In this document: one piece after another, positions 34,255 to 45,234 of the stretch
How the letters are laid out: each line of letters starts with the position of its first letter
Numbering within the stretch: the first letter of the stretch is position 1
Assembly (NCBI GenBank): GCA_964475765.1
Contig: CAYYZH010000002.1
Span: 1-64,000, forward strand
Origin: Thermohalobaculum sp964475765
GTDB lineage: Bacteria; Pseudomonadota; Alphaproteobacteria; Rhodobacterales; Rhodobacteraceae
Reading direction: 5' to 3'
DNA: 64,000 nucleotides
Program-made: the position numbers and the translations under genes
The notes under the pieces: model-generated
Database searches by the model: none
Told to the model about the DNA's origin: nothing
What the model saw: the letters and a program-made list of their open reading frames with translations, nothing else

Positions 34255-35853
34255 ATGGAGCAGCTTCAGATCGTCTTTGAGTTCTGGCGCATGATGCGCC
34301 GGCGGATGACGCTTATCGCGACGATCAGTGTGCTCGGAATCGCGGCTACTCTGCTTTTTGCCCTCATCCTGCCGGCTAAGTACCGCGCCGAGGCGCGCAT
34401 TCTGGTCGAGCGCCAGCAGATCCCCGATCAGCTTGCCCGCTCGACGGTGACCGTCGATGTCGGCACCCGTCTCCAGCAGATCCAGGCTCGCCTGATGGCG
34501 CATGACAACATGGTGCGCATGATCGACGAGATGGATCTTTACGACGACCGTCCGGATCTTGAACTCTACGAGAAGGTCGATCAGTTCCGCTGGGCAACCC
34601 GGTTCCAGACCACCAATGCACCGCAGCCCGGACGGAATGTGCGCAATGTCGACATCTCGGCCTTCAACATCACCGTCACCTATACGGATGCCAAGAAATC
34701 CGCGGACATCGCCAATGCCTTCGTGACCCAGGTGCTCGAGTTGAACCTCGGCGTGCGCAAGGAGCAGGCGACGGAGACGCTGGGTTTCTTCGTCGCCGAA
34801 GAGCGCCGGCTGGCCCGGTCGCTGGCCGAGGTCGAGACCCGCATCACCCAGTTCAAGCGCGAGAACGAGGACACGCTGCCCGACAGTCTGGACTATCGCC
34901 GGGACGAGCTCTCGCGGCTGGCCGATCAGATCCTGGAGCTGGACCGGCGTATTCTTGAACTGGAAGACATGCGCTCGCAGCTCATTGCCGAGCTGTCGCA
35001 ACTGGCCGAAGGCACGGGAGCGCCAACCGAGAGCCCCGGCGCGGTCGAATTGCGCCGGCTGCAGGCACTGCTGATCCAGAAGAAGACCATCTTCTCCGAC
35101 ACGCATCGCGAGGTTGTTCAGCTCAACGGCCGGATCAAGGCGCTGGAGGAAGCGCTGGGTGTCGTACAGAACGACGGGGCGCCTCAGAGCGAAGCCATGG
35201 CCATCCGCGAGAAGGGGCTGCGCGACCGGATCGCATTGATCGACACCCAGATCCTGACAATGCGCGACCAGATCGCCGCGGCTGAGCGCCAGCAGACCGA
35301 TATCCTGGCAACGATCGAGGACACGCCCAAGGTCGAGATGCGTCTGAACGGGCTCGAACGCCGCCATACCGAGCTGCAGGAACAATATGCCAATGCCGTG
35401 CGCAAGCGTGCCGAGGCCGAGACCGGCGAGCGTCTCGAGCTGAACCAGCAGTCCGAACGCTTCGAGGTCATCGAGAATGCGCTTCTGCCAGAGGCGCCGG
35501 TCTCGCCGAACCGCAAGAAGATCATCCTGATGGGCAGTGTTGCCAGTCTTGGGCTGGCGCTGGGGCTTGCCTTCCTGCTTGATCTGATCCGGCCTGTGAT
35601 CCGCTCGCCCGCGCAGATGCAGCGCGCGCTCGACCTGCGCCCGGTGGTGTCGATCCCGACAATCTCGACGCGGGCCGACCGCCAGCGCGCCCTGATGAAG
35701 TCGATCTTCTGGATCCTGTTCCTGGGTCTCGCGATTCCCGGAGCGCTCTATCTGTTTGACCAGCACATCATGCCGCTCGAGTTGCTGATCGAGAAGCTGA
35801 TCGAGAGATCAGGCGCCAGCGATTTCCTGCGCATGCTTCAGCAGCGGTTCTGA
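34255..35853 (+). CDS. Polysaccharide co-polymerase / chain-length determinant (XrtA-system Wzz type)
   Basis: A 532-residue protein with an N-terminal membrane helix (~20-42, LIATISVLGIAATLLFALIL), a Wzz domain (KYRAEARILVERQQIP), a long periplasmic coiled-coil region (~150-400), and two C-terminal helices (KIILMGSVASLGLALGLAFLLDLI and SIFWILFLGLAIPGALYLF). This is the PEP-CTERM/exosortase-associated polysaccharide co-polymerase architecture, lacking the fused kinase, which is a separate gene here (36991). It controls chain length and organises export together with Wza and the kinase. First gene of a three-gene operon. Confidence 0.9.
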   Translation: MEQLQIVFEFWRMMRRRMTLIATISVLGIAATLLFALILPAKYRAEARILVERQQIPDQLARSTVTVDVGTRLQQIQARLMAHDNMVRMIDEMDLYDDRPDLELYEKVDQFRWATRFQTTNAPQPGRNVRNVDISAFNITVTYTDAKKSADIANAFVTQVLELNLGVRKEQATETLGFFVAEERRLARSLAEVETRITQFKRENEDTLPDSLDYRRDELSRLADQILELDRRILELEDMRSQLIAELSQLAEGTGAPTESPGAVELRRLQALLIQKKTIFSDTHREVVQLNGRIKALEEALGVVQNDGAPQSEAMAIREKGLRDRIALIDTQILTMRDQIAAAERQQTDILATIEDTPKVEMRLNGLERRHTELQEQYANAVRKRAEAETGERLELNQQSERFEVIENALLPEAPVSPNRKKIILMGSVASLGLALGLAFLLDLIRPVIRSPAQMQRALDLRPVVSIPTISTRADRQRALMKSIFWILFLGLAIPGALYLFDQHIMPLELLIEKLIERSGASDFLRMLQQRF

Positions 35854-35956
35854 GGGCTGTCGGAAAACTTGTGAAACCGGACGGAGACCGGAAGACCGTC
35901 ATCCGGGGGATATGACGGCAGAGTTCTGAAGGCGCTGAGGAGGGCGCTCGAGTGTA

Positions 35957-36892
35957 ATGTACGAAGAGTTTTTCAAATTGCGGGTCAAACCGTTCCAGGT
36001 CAGTCCTGACCCGGCGTTCCTCTATTGGTCGGACAGCCACTCCATGGCGTTCACCATGCTGCGCTATGGGATACTGAATTCCTCGCCCATCACCGTGATC
36101 ACCGGCGAGGTTGGCGCGGGCAAGACGACGCTGCTCCGGCAACTTCTGCAGGAGTTCCCGAACGAGCTGGTCACCGGGCTGATCTCGAACATCCAGCCGG
36201 GCCGGGGCGAGCTTCTGGAATGGATCCTGATGGCCTTCGACCAGCATTTCGACGGCAGCCATATCCACCGCTTCCAGCGCTTTCAGAACTTTGTCATCGA
36301 CTGTTATGCCTCCGGCAAGCAGGTCGCGCTGATCATCGACGAGGCGCAGAATCTCGGGGTCGAGTATCTCGAGGAGCTGCGCATGCTCTCGAACATCAAC
36401 TCGGATCGCGACCAGCTTTTGCAGATCATCCTCGTCGGCCAGCCCGAGCTGCGCGACATGCTGCACACGATGGAGCTGCGCCAGTTCGCTCAGCGGATCT
36501 CGTCGGACTTCCATCTCAGCGCGCTTGGCGAGGACGAGGTCCAGAAATACATCCAGCGCCGTCTGGCGGTGGCCGGCACCGAGCGCGAGATCTTCCCGCG
36601 CGCGACCTGCGATCTGATCTTTCACGCGACCGGCGGGGTGCCGCGGCTGATCAACGTGCTCTGCGATCTCTGCATGGCCTACGGGTTCTCGGCCGAGCGC
36701 GATGTCATCGATGTCGACATCCTGCGCGAGCTGATGAGCGGCATGGAGCGCAACCGGGTCTTCAACCAGTTCGCCTCGCTGAACGGTCCGCCAAAACTGG
36801 TGCCGACCGGAGGCGCAGATGACGAGGACGACGATGGCCCGGATGCCGACGACATGGACGGTCCCCGCCAGCAGCGCTGGACGCCGTCATGA
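35957..36892 (+). CDS. ExeA/GspA-like AAA ATPase of the exosortase-EPS system
   Basis: A 311-residue protein. YEEFFKLRVKPFQVSPDPAFLYWSDSH is the classic opening of the XrtA-associated ATPases. Walker A is GEVGAGKTTLLRQLL, Walker B LIIDEAQNL, and sensor motifs sit in GQPELRDML and GGVPRLINVLCDLC. The C-terminal 30 residues are acidic and disordered. There is no C-terminal peptidoglycan-binding domain as in full-length ExeA. It lies between the co-polymerase and the BY-kinase, the usual order in exosortase/EPS loci. Confidence 0.9.
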   Translation: MYEEFFKLRVKPFQVSPDPAFLYWSDSHSMAFTMLRYGILNSSPITVITGEVGAGKTTLLRQLLQEFPNELVTGLISNIQPGRGELLEWILMAFDQHFDGSHIHRFQRFQNFVIDCYASGKQVALIIDEAQNLGVEYLEELRMLSNINSDRDQLLQIILVGQPELRDMLHTMELRQFAQRISSDFHLSALGEDEVQKYIQRRLAVAGTEREIFPRATCDLIFHATGGVPRLINVLCDLCMAYGFSAERDVIDVDILRELMSGMERNRVFNQFASLNGPPKLVPTGGADDEDDDGPDADDMDGPRQQRWTPS

Positions 36893-36990
36893 GCGAGATG
36901 TGGCCTCGTTTTGTGCGATATGGTTGAACTGTGGTAAGATGATATCCCTGCCGGAGAGTGCATGTCAGGGCTTTGAGAAGGTAGAGTATT

Positions 36991-37869
36991 ATGGTTGAAC
37001 GTCTGAAGATTGCCGTCGACAAGGCCCGCGCACAGCGCGCCATGACCCAGCGTGGATCCGTGCAGATGCCGCCGCCGGAATTTGACGGCGAAGCCGGCTC
37101 GCGCGGAGGCTTTCTTGGCACCGGTGCGCCGCTCGTCCAGGACGCCCCGCCGATGCTGTCGGCCTGGGAAGGTCTGGAGCAGGTCGAATTTGATCCGCGC
37201 CATCTCGAACGCAACCGGGTGATCACCAAGGACCGCAAGGAGCCCGCGCATATCGCCTTCGACGTGCTGCGCACCCGCATCGTGCGTGCGTTTGCCAAGC
37301 ATGGCTGGACCCGGTTGGGGATCACCTCGCCGACCCAGGGCTGCGGCAAGACCTTCACTTCGGTCAATCTGGCCTTCAGCCTGGCGCGCCAGCGCGACAG
37401 TCGTACCGTCCTGATGGACATGGACCTGCGTGCCCCGTCGGTCGCCCGGGTGCTGGGCGTCGAGGATGCCGACCGCATGGCGAATTTCCTGGCCGGTCAG
37501 GTGCCGACGCGGGAATATCTGCGCCGCTCCGAGGACAATCTCGCACTTGGGCTGAACACCGGGCGTATCGCTGATCCCGGCGAGGTGATGCAGTCACCGC
37601 GCACGGCGGCGGCGCTTTCGGTGATGCTCGAGGAACTGGCCCCGGACATCGTGATCTACGATCTGCCGCCGATGTTGTCCTGCGATGACGTGCTGGGCTT
37701 TCTCGGCCAGCTCGACTGCGTGCTGATGGTCGTGGGCGGGGGAGAGACCAAGCCCGAAGAGGTCACCGAATGCGAGCGGCTTCTGGCGGACAACACCCAT
37801 CTGCTCGGGGTGCTGCTGAACCGGGCCGAAGGCATCAATACCGAGCAATACAACTACGATTACGCCTGA
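36991..37869 (+). CDS. BY-kinase-type tyrosine autokinase (CpsD/CapB-like)
   Basis: A 292-residue soluble kinase. Walker A is SPTQGCGKTFTSVNLAF, Walker A' is TVLMDMDLRAPSVARVLG, and Walker B is IVIYDLPPMLSCDD. The Tyr cluster is reduced to EQYNYDYA at the extreme C-terminus, two tyrosines in place of the usual five to seven. It would be activated by the co-polymerase at 34255 and cycle phosphorylation to drive polymerisation and export. The ATG is preceded by GAGAAGGTAGAG. Confidence 0.9.
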   Translation: MVERLKIAVDKARAQRAMTQRGSVQMPPPEFDGEAGSRGGFLGTGAPLVQDAPPMLSAWEGLEQVEFDPRHLERNRVITKDRKEPAHIAFDVLRTRIVRAFAKHGWTRLGITSPTQGCGKTFTSVNLAFSLARQRDSRTVLMDMDLRAPSVARVLGVEDADRMANFLAGQVPTREYLRRSEDNLALGLNTGRIADPGEVMQSPRTAAALSVMLEELAPDIVIYDLPPMLSCDDVLGFLGQLDCVLMVVGGGETKPEEVTECERLLADNTHLLGVLLNRAEGINTEQYNYDYA

Positions 37870-37887
37870 TTTCAGGGTCTGGTTTCT

Positions 37888-37987
37888 NNNNNNNNNNNNN
37901 NNNNNNNNNNNNNNNNNNNNNNNNNNNNNNNNNNNNNNNNNNNNNNNNNNNNNNNNNNNNNNNNNNNNNNNNNNNNNNNNNNNNNNN
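37888..37987. other. Assembly gap (100 N)
   Basis: Exactly 100 N, starting 18 bases after the kinase stop codon. The right flank begins inside a tandem repeat, a likely cause of the break. The flanks do not overlap. Confidence 0.95.
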
Positions 37988-37990
37988 CGG

Positions 37991-38021
37991 GAAAACCCCG
38001 AGAAAACCCCGAGAAAACCCC
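37991..38021. repeat. Tandem 11-base repeat at contig edge
   Basis: GAAAACCCCGA repeated 2.8 times (37991-38021), truncated on the left by the gap. The reverse complement of its core, GGGGTTTTC, occurs once at 38136-38144. The array may be longer inside the gap. Confidence 0.7.
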
Positions 38022-38057
38022 TGGGATCAGCGCCCGAAGGCGCCTGTCGCGAACTAT

Positions 38058-38078
38058 TTATGTTGCGACGCAACATAA
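38058..38078. promoter_or_regulatory. Perfect 21-base palindrome, operator candidate
   Basis: Half-sites TTATGTTGCG (38058-38067) and CGCAACATAA (38069-38078) around a single central A. It is in the 530-base non-coding region (37988-38520) before the PKS gene. That region holds no gene I can support: only this palindrome, a weak terminator-like hairpin and presumably the PKS promoter. Confidence 0.7.
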
Positions 38079-38128
38079 CCTATGGCTGTATTGTCTTATA
38101 TTGGAGCGATCTATAATTGTATCGAAGT

Positions 38129-38143
38129 CCCCTGCGGGGTTTT
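38129..38143 (+). terminator. Weak terminator-like hairpin
   Basis: CCCC-TGC-GGGG followed by TTTT (38129-38143), downstream of the kinase operon in the plus direction. The four-base stem is short, so this is only a candidate. Confidence 0.25.
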
Positions 38144-38520
38144 CATCATTCAAAAAGCTTGTGGGGAATGCCTCTGCTTGACCAACATTTGACCTTATCT
38201 CTCGCCGGGTTCGTGGTATGACTTGATGCAGGGTTAGAAGCTGAATCAGGACTATGCGGATCGGGGCGGGCCGGGGTTTGTGGCCGAACGTTCCGTCAGA
38301 CGGTCGGTGAGGCGCGATCAGGGTGGCACATGATGGGGGCTTTCGGACAGGCTCAAGGCCGCTAAGGCCACCTCTCCCGTGCTGCTCGGAAAAGGCGTTT
38401 CGGGTCGATAGGCTGATGATGCAGGGTACGCAGAAGGTCAAGTTCCGGCACGGCAGCGTGCGGCGTACCCGGCAAGTGATGGTATAGTGTTATGTTCGGT
38501 GCGATGGACCAGGTGGGAAA

Positions 38521-41500
38521 GTGAACCGGTCGGGTATGAGTACGGGTGACATCGCCATTGTTGGCATGGCCGCGCATCTGCCGGGTGCGGGCTCGACCCT
38601 GCAGTATTGGCAGAACCTCTGCGCCGGTGTCTCCTCGATCACCAAGCTTGACCGCGAAGAGCTGCTGGCCGCCGGTGAGGACCCGGCCCGTCTCGACCGC
38701 TCGGATTATGTGGCCGCCGCCGCGCCTCTGGATGGCATGGCCGCGTTCGATCCCGCCTTCTTCGGGTTCGGCCCCAAGGACGCGGCGATCCTTGATCCCC
38801 AGCACCGTCATTTCCTCGAGGTCGCCTGGGAGGCGTTCGAGGATGCCGGCCACGCGCCGGGGCGCAGTCTCGGCCCTGTCGGTGTCTATGCCGGCTGCGG
38901 CATGGGCAGCTATTTCTATTTCAACATCTGCTCGAACCCGGATCTCGTCGACGAGACCGGCATGTTCCTTCTGCGCCATACCGGCAATGACAAGGACTTC
39001 CTGGCGACCCGGGTCAGCCATATCTTCGACCTCACGGGGCCTGCGATCAACATCCAGACCGCGTGCTCGACCTCGCTGGTGGCAGTGCATTACGCGGTGC
39101 AGGCTCTGGCCCGCGGCGAGATCGATATGGCCGTCGCCGGTGGGGTCACCATCGAGTTGCCAGAGCGTCGCGGTTATCTCTACGAGGAAGGCGGCGTGCT
39201 GTCGCCGGATGGCGAATGCCATGCCTTTGACCACCGGGCCAAAGGCACGGTCTTCGGCTCGGGCGCGGGCGCGGTGGTGCTGCGCCGCCTCGAGGACGCG
39301 GTGGCCGATGGCGATCATATCTGGGCGGTGATCAAGGGTTCGGCCATCAACAATGACGGCGCGGGCAAGGCCAACTATCTCGCGCCCAGCCTCGACGGGC
39401 AGGCCAATGCGGTGGCGGCTGCCATCAAGGACGCGGACGTTCCGGCGGACAGCATCGGCTATGTCGAGTGCCACGGCACCGGCACCTATCTTGGCGATCC
39501 GATCGAGGTTGCGGCGCTGACCGAAGCCTTCCGCCGTACGACCGATGCGCGGGACTTCTGCCGCATCGGCTCGGTCAAGACGAATATCGGCCACCTCGAT
39601 ACGGCGGCAGGGGTGGCGAGCCTGATCAAGGCGGCGCTGGCCGTCCATCACGGCAAGATCCCGCCGAGCCTTGGATACGAGAAACCCAACCCGGCGATCG
39701 AGTTCGAGACCAGCCCCTTCCGTGTCGCCGACACGCTTGCGGACTGGAAAGGGCAGGGGGACGGGCAAGGCCCGCGCCGGGCCGGCATCAACTCGCTGGG
39801 CGTCGGCGGCACCAATGCCCATGTGATCCTTGAGGAGCCGCCTGCACAGAAGGCCGGGGCCCTGTCCGACTGGCCCTTCCAGGTGCTCTGTCTTTCGGGG
39901 ACCAGCCGCGCGGCGCTCGATGCGAACGCGGCGGCGCTGGCAGACCATCTCAGGGCCAACCCCGATCTCGATCTGGCAGATGTGGCCTATACGCTGAAGG
40001 AGGGCCGCACGGCCCATGCGTGGCGCCGGGTTCTGGTGGCCGAGACCGGTGCGGAGGCTGCCGATCTGATCGAGGCTGGCGATCCGCGCCGCATCTTCAC
40101 CCACGAGGCGGTGGATGACGCGCCCAGCGATGTGCCGGAGGCAGTGTTCCTGTTCCCCGGCGGCGGTGCGCAATACGCGGGCATGGCGCGCGATCTCTAT
40201 GAGACCGAGCCGGTCTTCCGCGACTGGATGGACAAGGGGCTGACAGCGCTCGAGGCGCATATCACCTATGACATCCGTGCGCTTTGGTTGCCTGCAAAAG
40301 GCGAGGAAGAGGCGGCCGATGCCAAGCTCACCAAGCCCTCGGTGCAATTGCCGCTGATCGCCATTGTCGAATATGCGCTGGCCAAGCTCTGGATGTCCTG
40401 GGGCGTGCAGCCCGCAGCTCTGGCCGGGCATTCCATGGGCGAGAACGTCGCCGCCTGTCTGGCGGGCGTGATGCGCTTTGAAGACATGGTCGGCCTCGTG
40501 CATCTGCGCGGCGCGCTCTTCGATACGATCGCGCCGGGCGGCATGATCTCGGTCGAGCTGTCGGCGGAGGCGCTGAAGCCCTATCTCGAGGCCGAAGATC
40601 TCGATCTCGCGGGGGTCAACGCGCCGGAGCTGTCGGTGGCCTCCGGTCCTGCGGCGGCGCTGGACCGTCTTGCCGACCGGCTCGAGAAGGACGGGATCGA
40701 ATACCGGCGCATCGCCATCGACATCGCCGCCCATTCGCGGATGCTCGCACCAATTCTGGATCGCTTCCGGGCTTATCTCGACGGGATTGATCTCAGCGCG
40801 CCGACCATTCCGGTCATTTCGAACCGCACCGGGCAGGCCCTGACGCCGGAGGAGGCGACCGATCCCGGCTACTGGACCGAGCACCTGCGCAACACCGTGC
40901 GCTTTGCCGATTGTGTCTCGACGCTGGCCGCCACGCCGGGGCGCATCTTCCTGGAATGCGGACCGGGCACGGCCCTGACCTCGCTGGTCAAGGCGCATGG
41001 CAAGGTGGCCCCGACGCGGGCGCTCAACGCGCTGCGCCATCCCGAAGATGCCATTGCCGATGACCGTTTCTTCCTCGCGACGCTGGGGCGGCTCTGGGCG
41101 CTTGGGCTCGAGGCGGACTGGTCTGCTGTCTGGGGCGAGGCGCAAAACGGGGTGCCCGCGCGGCGGCGTATGCCGCTGCCGACCTATGCCTTCCAGCGTC
41201 AGGATTACTTCATCGCGCCGGGCAAGTCCCGGGCCGATGCGGGGCTGGAGATCCAGCGCCATGACGACATCGCCGATTGGGGTTGGCGCCCGGCCTGGCT
41301 GCCTGCAGCCGCGGCCTGCGAGATCGATGCCGAAGAACAGCTCACGCGCAAACCGGGCCAGACCTGGCTGATCTTCATGGACCCGGCAGGGCTTGGCCAG
41401 CGGCTGGCGGCCCGCCTGAAAAGCGCGGGCCAGACCGTGGTCGAGGTCCATCAGGGCGACACCTTCGTGCAGCACTCGCCCAAGCGCTATACGCTGGCGC

Positions 41501-44500
41501 CCGAGCGCGGGCGCGACGGCTATGATGCGCTGATCCAGGATCTGATCGCCCAGGGCATTGTGCCCAGCCGGATCGTCCATGGCTGGCTCGCCAATCGCAA
41601 GGAATGCTTCCGGGCGGGCTCGAGCTTCTTCCACTATGTGCAGGAAAGCGGGTTCTACAGTCTGATGTTCCTCGGTCAGGCGATCGGCGAGGCCGGGCTG
41701 CCCGGACCTATCGACATCACGGTGCTGACCGCGGGTGCAGTGCAAGTCCATGACGAGCCGCTGCCCTATCCGGAAAAGGCCGCGGCCCTTGGTCCGGTGC
41801 AGGTGATCCCGCGCGAGTTGCCCGGCGTGACCGTGCGATTGATCGATCTCGCCTGGCCCGAGCCCGGCGGCATGCCGGAATGGGCCGAGCGGATGCTGGG
41901 CCGTGAGCAGGCGATGCTGGACCGGATGGCAAATCAGATCCTCGAGGATCTTCTGGCCGAGCCCGGCAATGCAATTGTCGCGCTGCGCGGGGAGCGTCGG
42001 TTCGAGCAGAGTTATCGCCGCTTGCCCCTGCCGGTGCCGGCGTCGGCGGAAACCGCGCCCGATCAGCTTGGCATCCGTCCGGGCATGACCTGGTTCATCA
42101 CCGGCGGCTTTGGCGGCATCGGGCTCAGCGTGGCCGAGGCGCTGGCCAAGGCGGGCCCTGTCAATCTGGCGCTTCTGGGGCGCTCTGACCTGCCGCCACG
42201 CAAGGACTGGCCGGACTATCTGCGCCGCTCCGGTGGGCAGACCCAGATCGCGCAGCGTATCCATGCGATCGAAAAGCTCGAGGAGTTGGGCGCCAAGGTG
42301 CTCTCGCCTGTGGCCGATGTCTGCAACAGCGCGGAAGTGGCCAGCGCTATCGAGGCAACCCGGGCCGAGTTCGGCACGATCGACGCGGTGATCCACGCGG
42401 CCGGGATGCTCGATGAAGGCCCGCTGATGACCAAGACCCAGGCGAGCGTCGAAGAAGTCTTTGCCTCCAAGATCCATGGCACCCAGGTGCTGGCCGATCT
42501 TTTCCCGGACGGCTCCATCGAGCAGATGGTGCTGTTTTCGTCGAGCTCGACCGCCAGCGCGCCAGCGGGTCAGATCGACTATGTCGCGGCGAACCAGTAC
42601 CTGAATGCTTTTGCCAGGTCGCGTCGCGGGGCCAAGACCCGGGTGCTGGCATTGAACTGGGGCATCTGGCGCGATGTCGGCATGGCGACGCGCAGTGCCT
42701 CAGCCGTGGCGGCCCAGCCTGCGGTGCCGGTCAACCTGCCGCTGATCGCGGAAGCAACCAGCGATGCCGCGGGCAACCGGCTCTTTGAGACCCGGATCGG
42801 GCCTGAAAGCCACTGGGTGCTGAACGAGCACCGGCTGGCCGACGGCACCCCGACCCTGCCGGGCACGGCCTATCCGGAACTCGCGGCCGAGGCCCTGGCC
42901 GCAGAGCGCGCCAGCGGCACCTTCGAGATCCGCGATCTCTTCATCATGCGGCCCCTGACGGTGGCCGATGGTCGGGAGGAGACGCTGCGTCTGCGTCTGA
43001 CTTCGTCTGATGAAGGCTATGTGTTCTCGGCCCAGAGCCCGGTCACGCTCGATGGGCGCGAAGGCTATCAGACCCATGCCCAGGGACGGCTTGCGCTCAG
43101 GGCCATGCCGCGGCCTTCGCCCATTCATCTCGGTGCCATTGCCGGGCGCTGTCCCAACATTCGCGCCGAGAACGAGGCTGCGGGTGTTTCCATGGCGCAG
43201 GAAGCGCATCTCGATTTCGGCCCGCGCTGGCGTGTGGTCAATGCGATGCGCTTTGGGTCGGGCGAGGGGCTGGCACGGCTGTCGCTCCCGGAGAGCTTCC
43301 GCAGCGATCTGGCGGCGGGCTTCCAGCTGCACCCGGCGCTGATGGATATGGCCACGGGCTGGGCGATGGACCTGATCCCGGGCTACGAAGCGCAGGCGCT
43401 TTGGGTGCCGGTTTTCTACCGCGCGCTCCGGGTCTATGCGCCGCTGCCGGGTGAGATCACGAGTTGGGTACGTCTGACCGAGGGCAGCACGGCCGAGGGC
43501 TTTGCCAGCTTCGACATCACCATCACCACGCTCGATGGGACGGTCTGTGCCGAGGCGGAGGGGTTCTCGATCCGCCGTCTTGCCGACATGCAGGCTTTGG
43601 GCGAAGTCGCGCCGCCGCGCCGCTCGGAGGTCGAGTTCCGCGATACAGCGGGAGCGGCAGGACCGGACACGCCGGTAGTCCGCCGGTTCCGCCAGATGCT
43701 GGCGCAGGGGATTGGCTCGGGCGAGGGTGCGCAGGCCTTCTTCCGCGCGTTAGCCGTGCATCAGGCGGATGGCCATGCCGACCCGGTGGTCACGTCGCTT
43801 GATCTCGAAGACCTGATCCAGGCCGCGGACATGGCCGAGGCTGAGGCCGATACCCCGGCAGGACGCGCCGGGAGGCCCGAGACCGGTGCCGATTACCGCG
43901 CGCCGGAGACCGATATCGAGCGCACGCTGGCGGGCTTCTGGGAAGAACTGCTCGGCATCGACGGGATCGGCGTTGACGACAGCTTCTTTGATCTGGGCGG
44001 GCACTCGCTGATCGCGGTGCGTCTCTTCGCCCGGATCCGCAAGACCTACAATGTCGATCTGCCGATCTCGGCGCTGTTCGAGGCACCGACGATCGCCACC
44101 TCGGCAGAGACCATCGCGGCCCATGTCGGCCCGCGCAGCGAGACCAACACCGGCACGGAACCCGCCGAAGAGACCCGGACCCCGGCGCGGCGCTTCACCC
44201 ATCTCGTGCCGATGCATGAGGGGCNNNNNNNNNNNNNNNNNNNNNNNNNNNNNNNNNNNNNNNNNNNNNNNNNNNNNNNNNNNNNNNNNNNNNNNNNNNN
44301 NNNNNNNNNNNNNNNNNNNNNNNNGAGACCCGGACCCCGGCGCGGCGCTTCACCCATCTCGTGCCGATGCATGAGGGGCAGGGCGGGGCTGAGAACCCGA
44401 TCTTCCTGGTCGCGGGCATGTTCGGCAACGTGCTGAATCTGCGCCATCTTGCGCATCTGATGGGGTCCGACCGGCGCTTCTATGGCCTGCAGGCGCGCGG

Positions 44501-45233
44501 GCTCTATGGCGGGGACATGCCCCATACGCGCTTCGAGGAGGCGGCCGCCGATTACATCGCCGAGTTGCGTCAGGTGCAGCCTGAAGGACCCTACATTCTG
44601 GGCGGCTTTTCGGGGGGCGGTCTGATCGCCTGGGAGATGGCGCACCAGTTGACGCGCGCCGGCGAGGAGGTTGCGCATGTGGCGCTTCTGGATACGCCGA
44701 TGCCGGTACGGCCCTACCTCTCGAAACGTGACAAGCTGATCATTCACCGTCAGGAACTGATGGCGGAAGGCCCGCGCTATCTCTTCCGCTGGGCGCGCGA
44801 CCGCGTCCAGTGGGAGATCGACAAGATCCTGCGCAAACTGGCCCCGCCGCCCGAGGTGACCCAGGCGGCCGAGTTCCACAACGACACGATCGAGGCGGCT
44901 TTCATGACCTCGTCACATGCCTATAAGCTGGCACCCTGGGACGGGTCCGTGACGCTGTTCCGCCCGCCGCTGCCGAAACGCTGGCAGGTCTCGGAAGGGA
45001 AATGGGTCAGCCCCGAGCTGCGGTATATCACCGAGGACAATGGCTGGGCGGAGTGGGCGCCCGGGCTCGACGTGGTCGAGGTCAGCGGTGATCACGACTC
45101 GATGGTGCTCGAGCCCCATGTTCGGGTGCTGGCCCGCGCCATGCGCCGGGTGATCGAGGCCGCCGAAGCGCGCCAGCGCAAGCCCGGCCAGACAGGTCCC
45201 GAACTGGTCGTCATCTCAACCGCGGCGGAATGA
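38521..45233 (+). CDS. Type I modular polyketide synthase KS-AT-KR-DH-ACP-TE (interrupted by artefactual gap)
   Basis: After merging the duplicated 55 bases at 44170/44325 and removing 100 N, the frame is continuous: about 2185 residues. KS: TACSTS (Cys ~181), VECHGTGT and NIGHLD. AT: FLFPGGGAQYAGM and GHSMGE, with AAHS where malonyl/methylmalonyl types have HAFH/YASH. KR: FITGGFGGIG (~1191) with SSSS...IDYVAANQYLNAFA. DH-like hot-dog: HRLADGTPTLPG (~1436) and HPALMD, placed after the KR rather than before it. ACP: DSFFDLGGHSL (~1820). TE: GGFSGGGLIAWEMAH (~1976). There is no enoylreductase, so one round would give an alpha,beta-unsaturated acyl chain released by the TE. The start is GTG 38521 or ATG 38536. 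Two bases separate it from a GT2 gene, and it sits among EPS genes. Confidence 0.9.
44225..44324. other. Artefactual assembly gap in the PKS (100 N between identical 55-base flanks)
   Basis: The 55 bases before the gap (44170-44224) are identical to the 55 after it (44325-44379). Collapsing them restores the PKS frame exactly. No sequence is missing. Confidence 0.93.
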
Positions 45234-45234
45234 C

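Noticed and set aside
34255..37869. Type II secretion module because of the GspA/ExeA-like ATPase
   Set aside because: The ATPase lacks the peptidoglycan-binding domain, no Gsp proteins are nearby, and its neighbours are a Wzz-type protein and a BY-kinase, the exosortase-EPS arrangement.
38362..42477. 1371-codon open frame on the minus strand
   Set aside because: It is antisense to the PKS, a common shadow in GC-rich DNA, with no recognisable domain. The same applies to the antisense frames at 2775-4256, 16471-18984 and 46347-48815.
44170..44379. Direct 55-base repeats at 44170/44325 and 56100/56255 as biological duplications
   Set aside because: Both are exactly 55 bases, flank 100-N gaps and restore intact genes when merged, so they are assembly overlaps.
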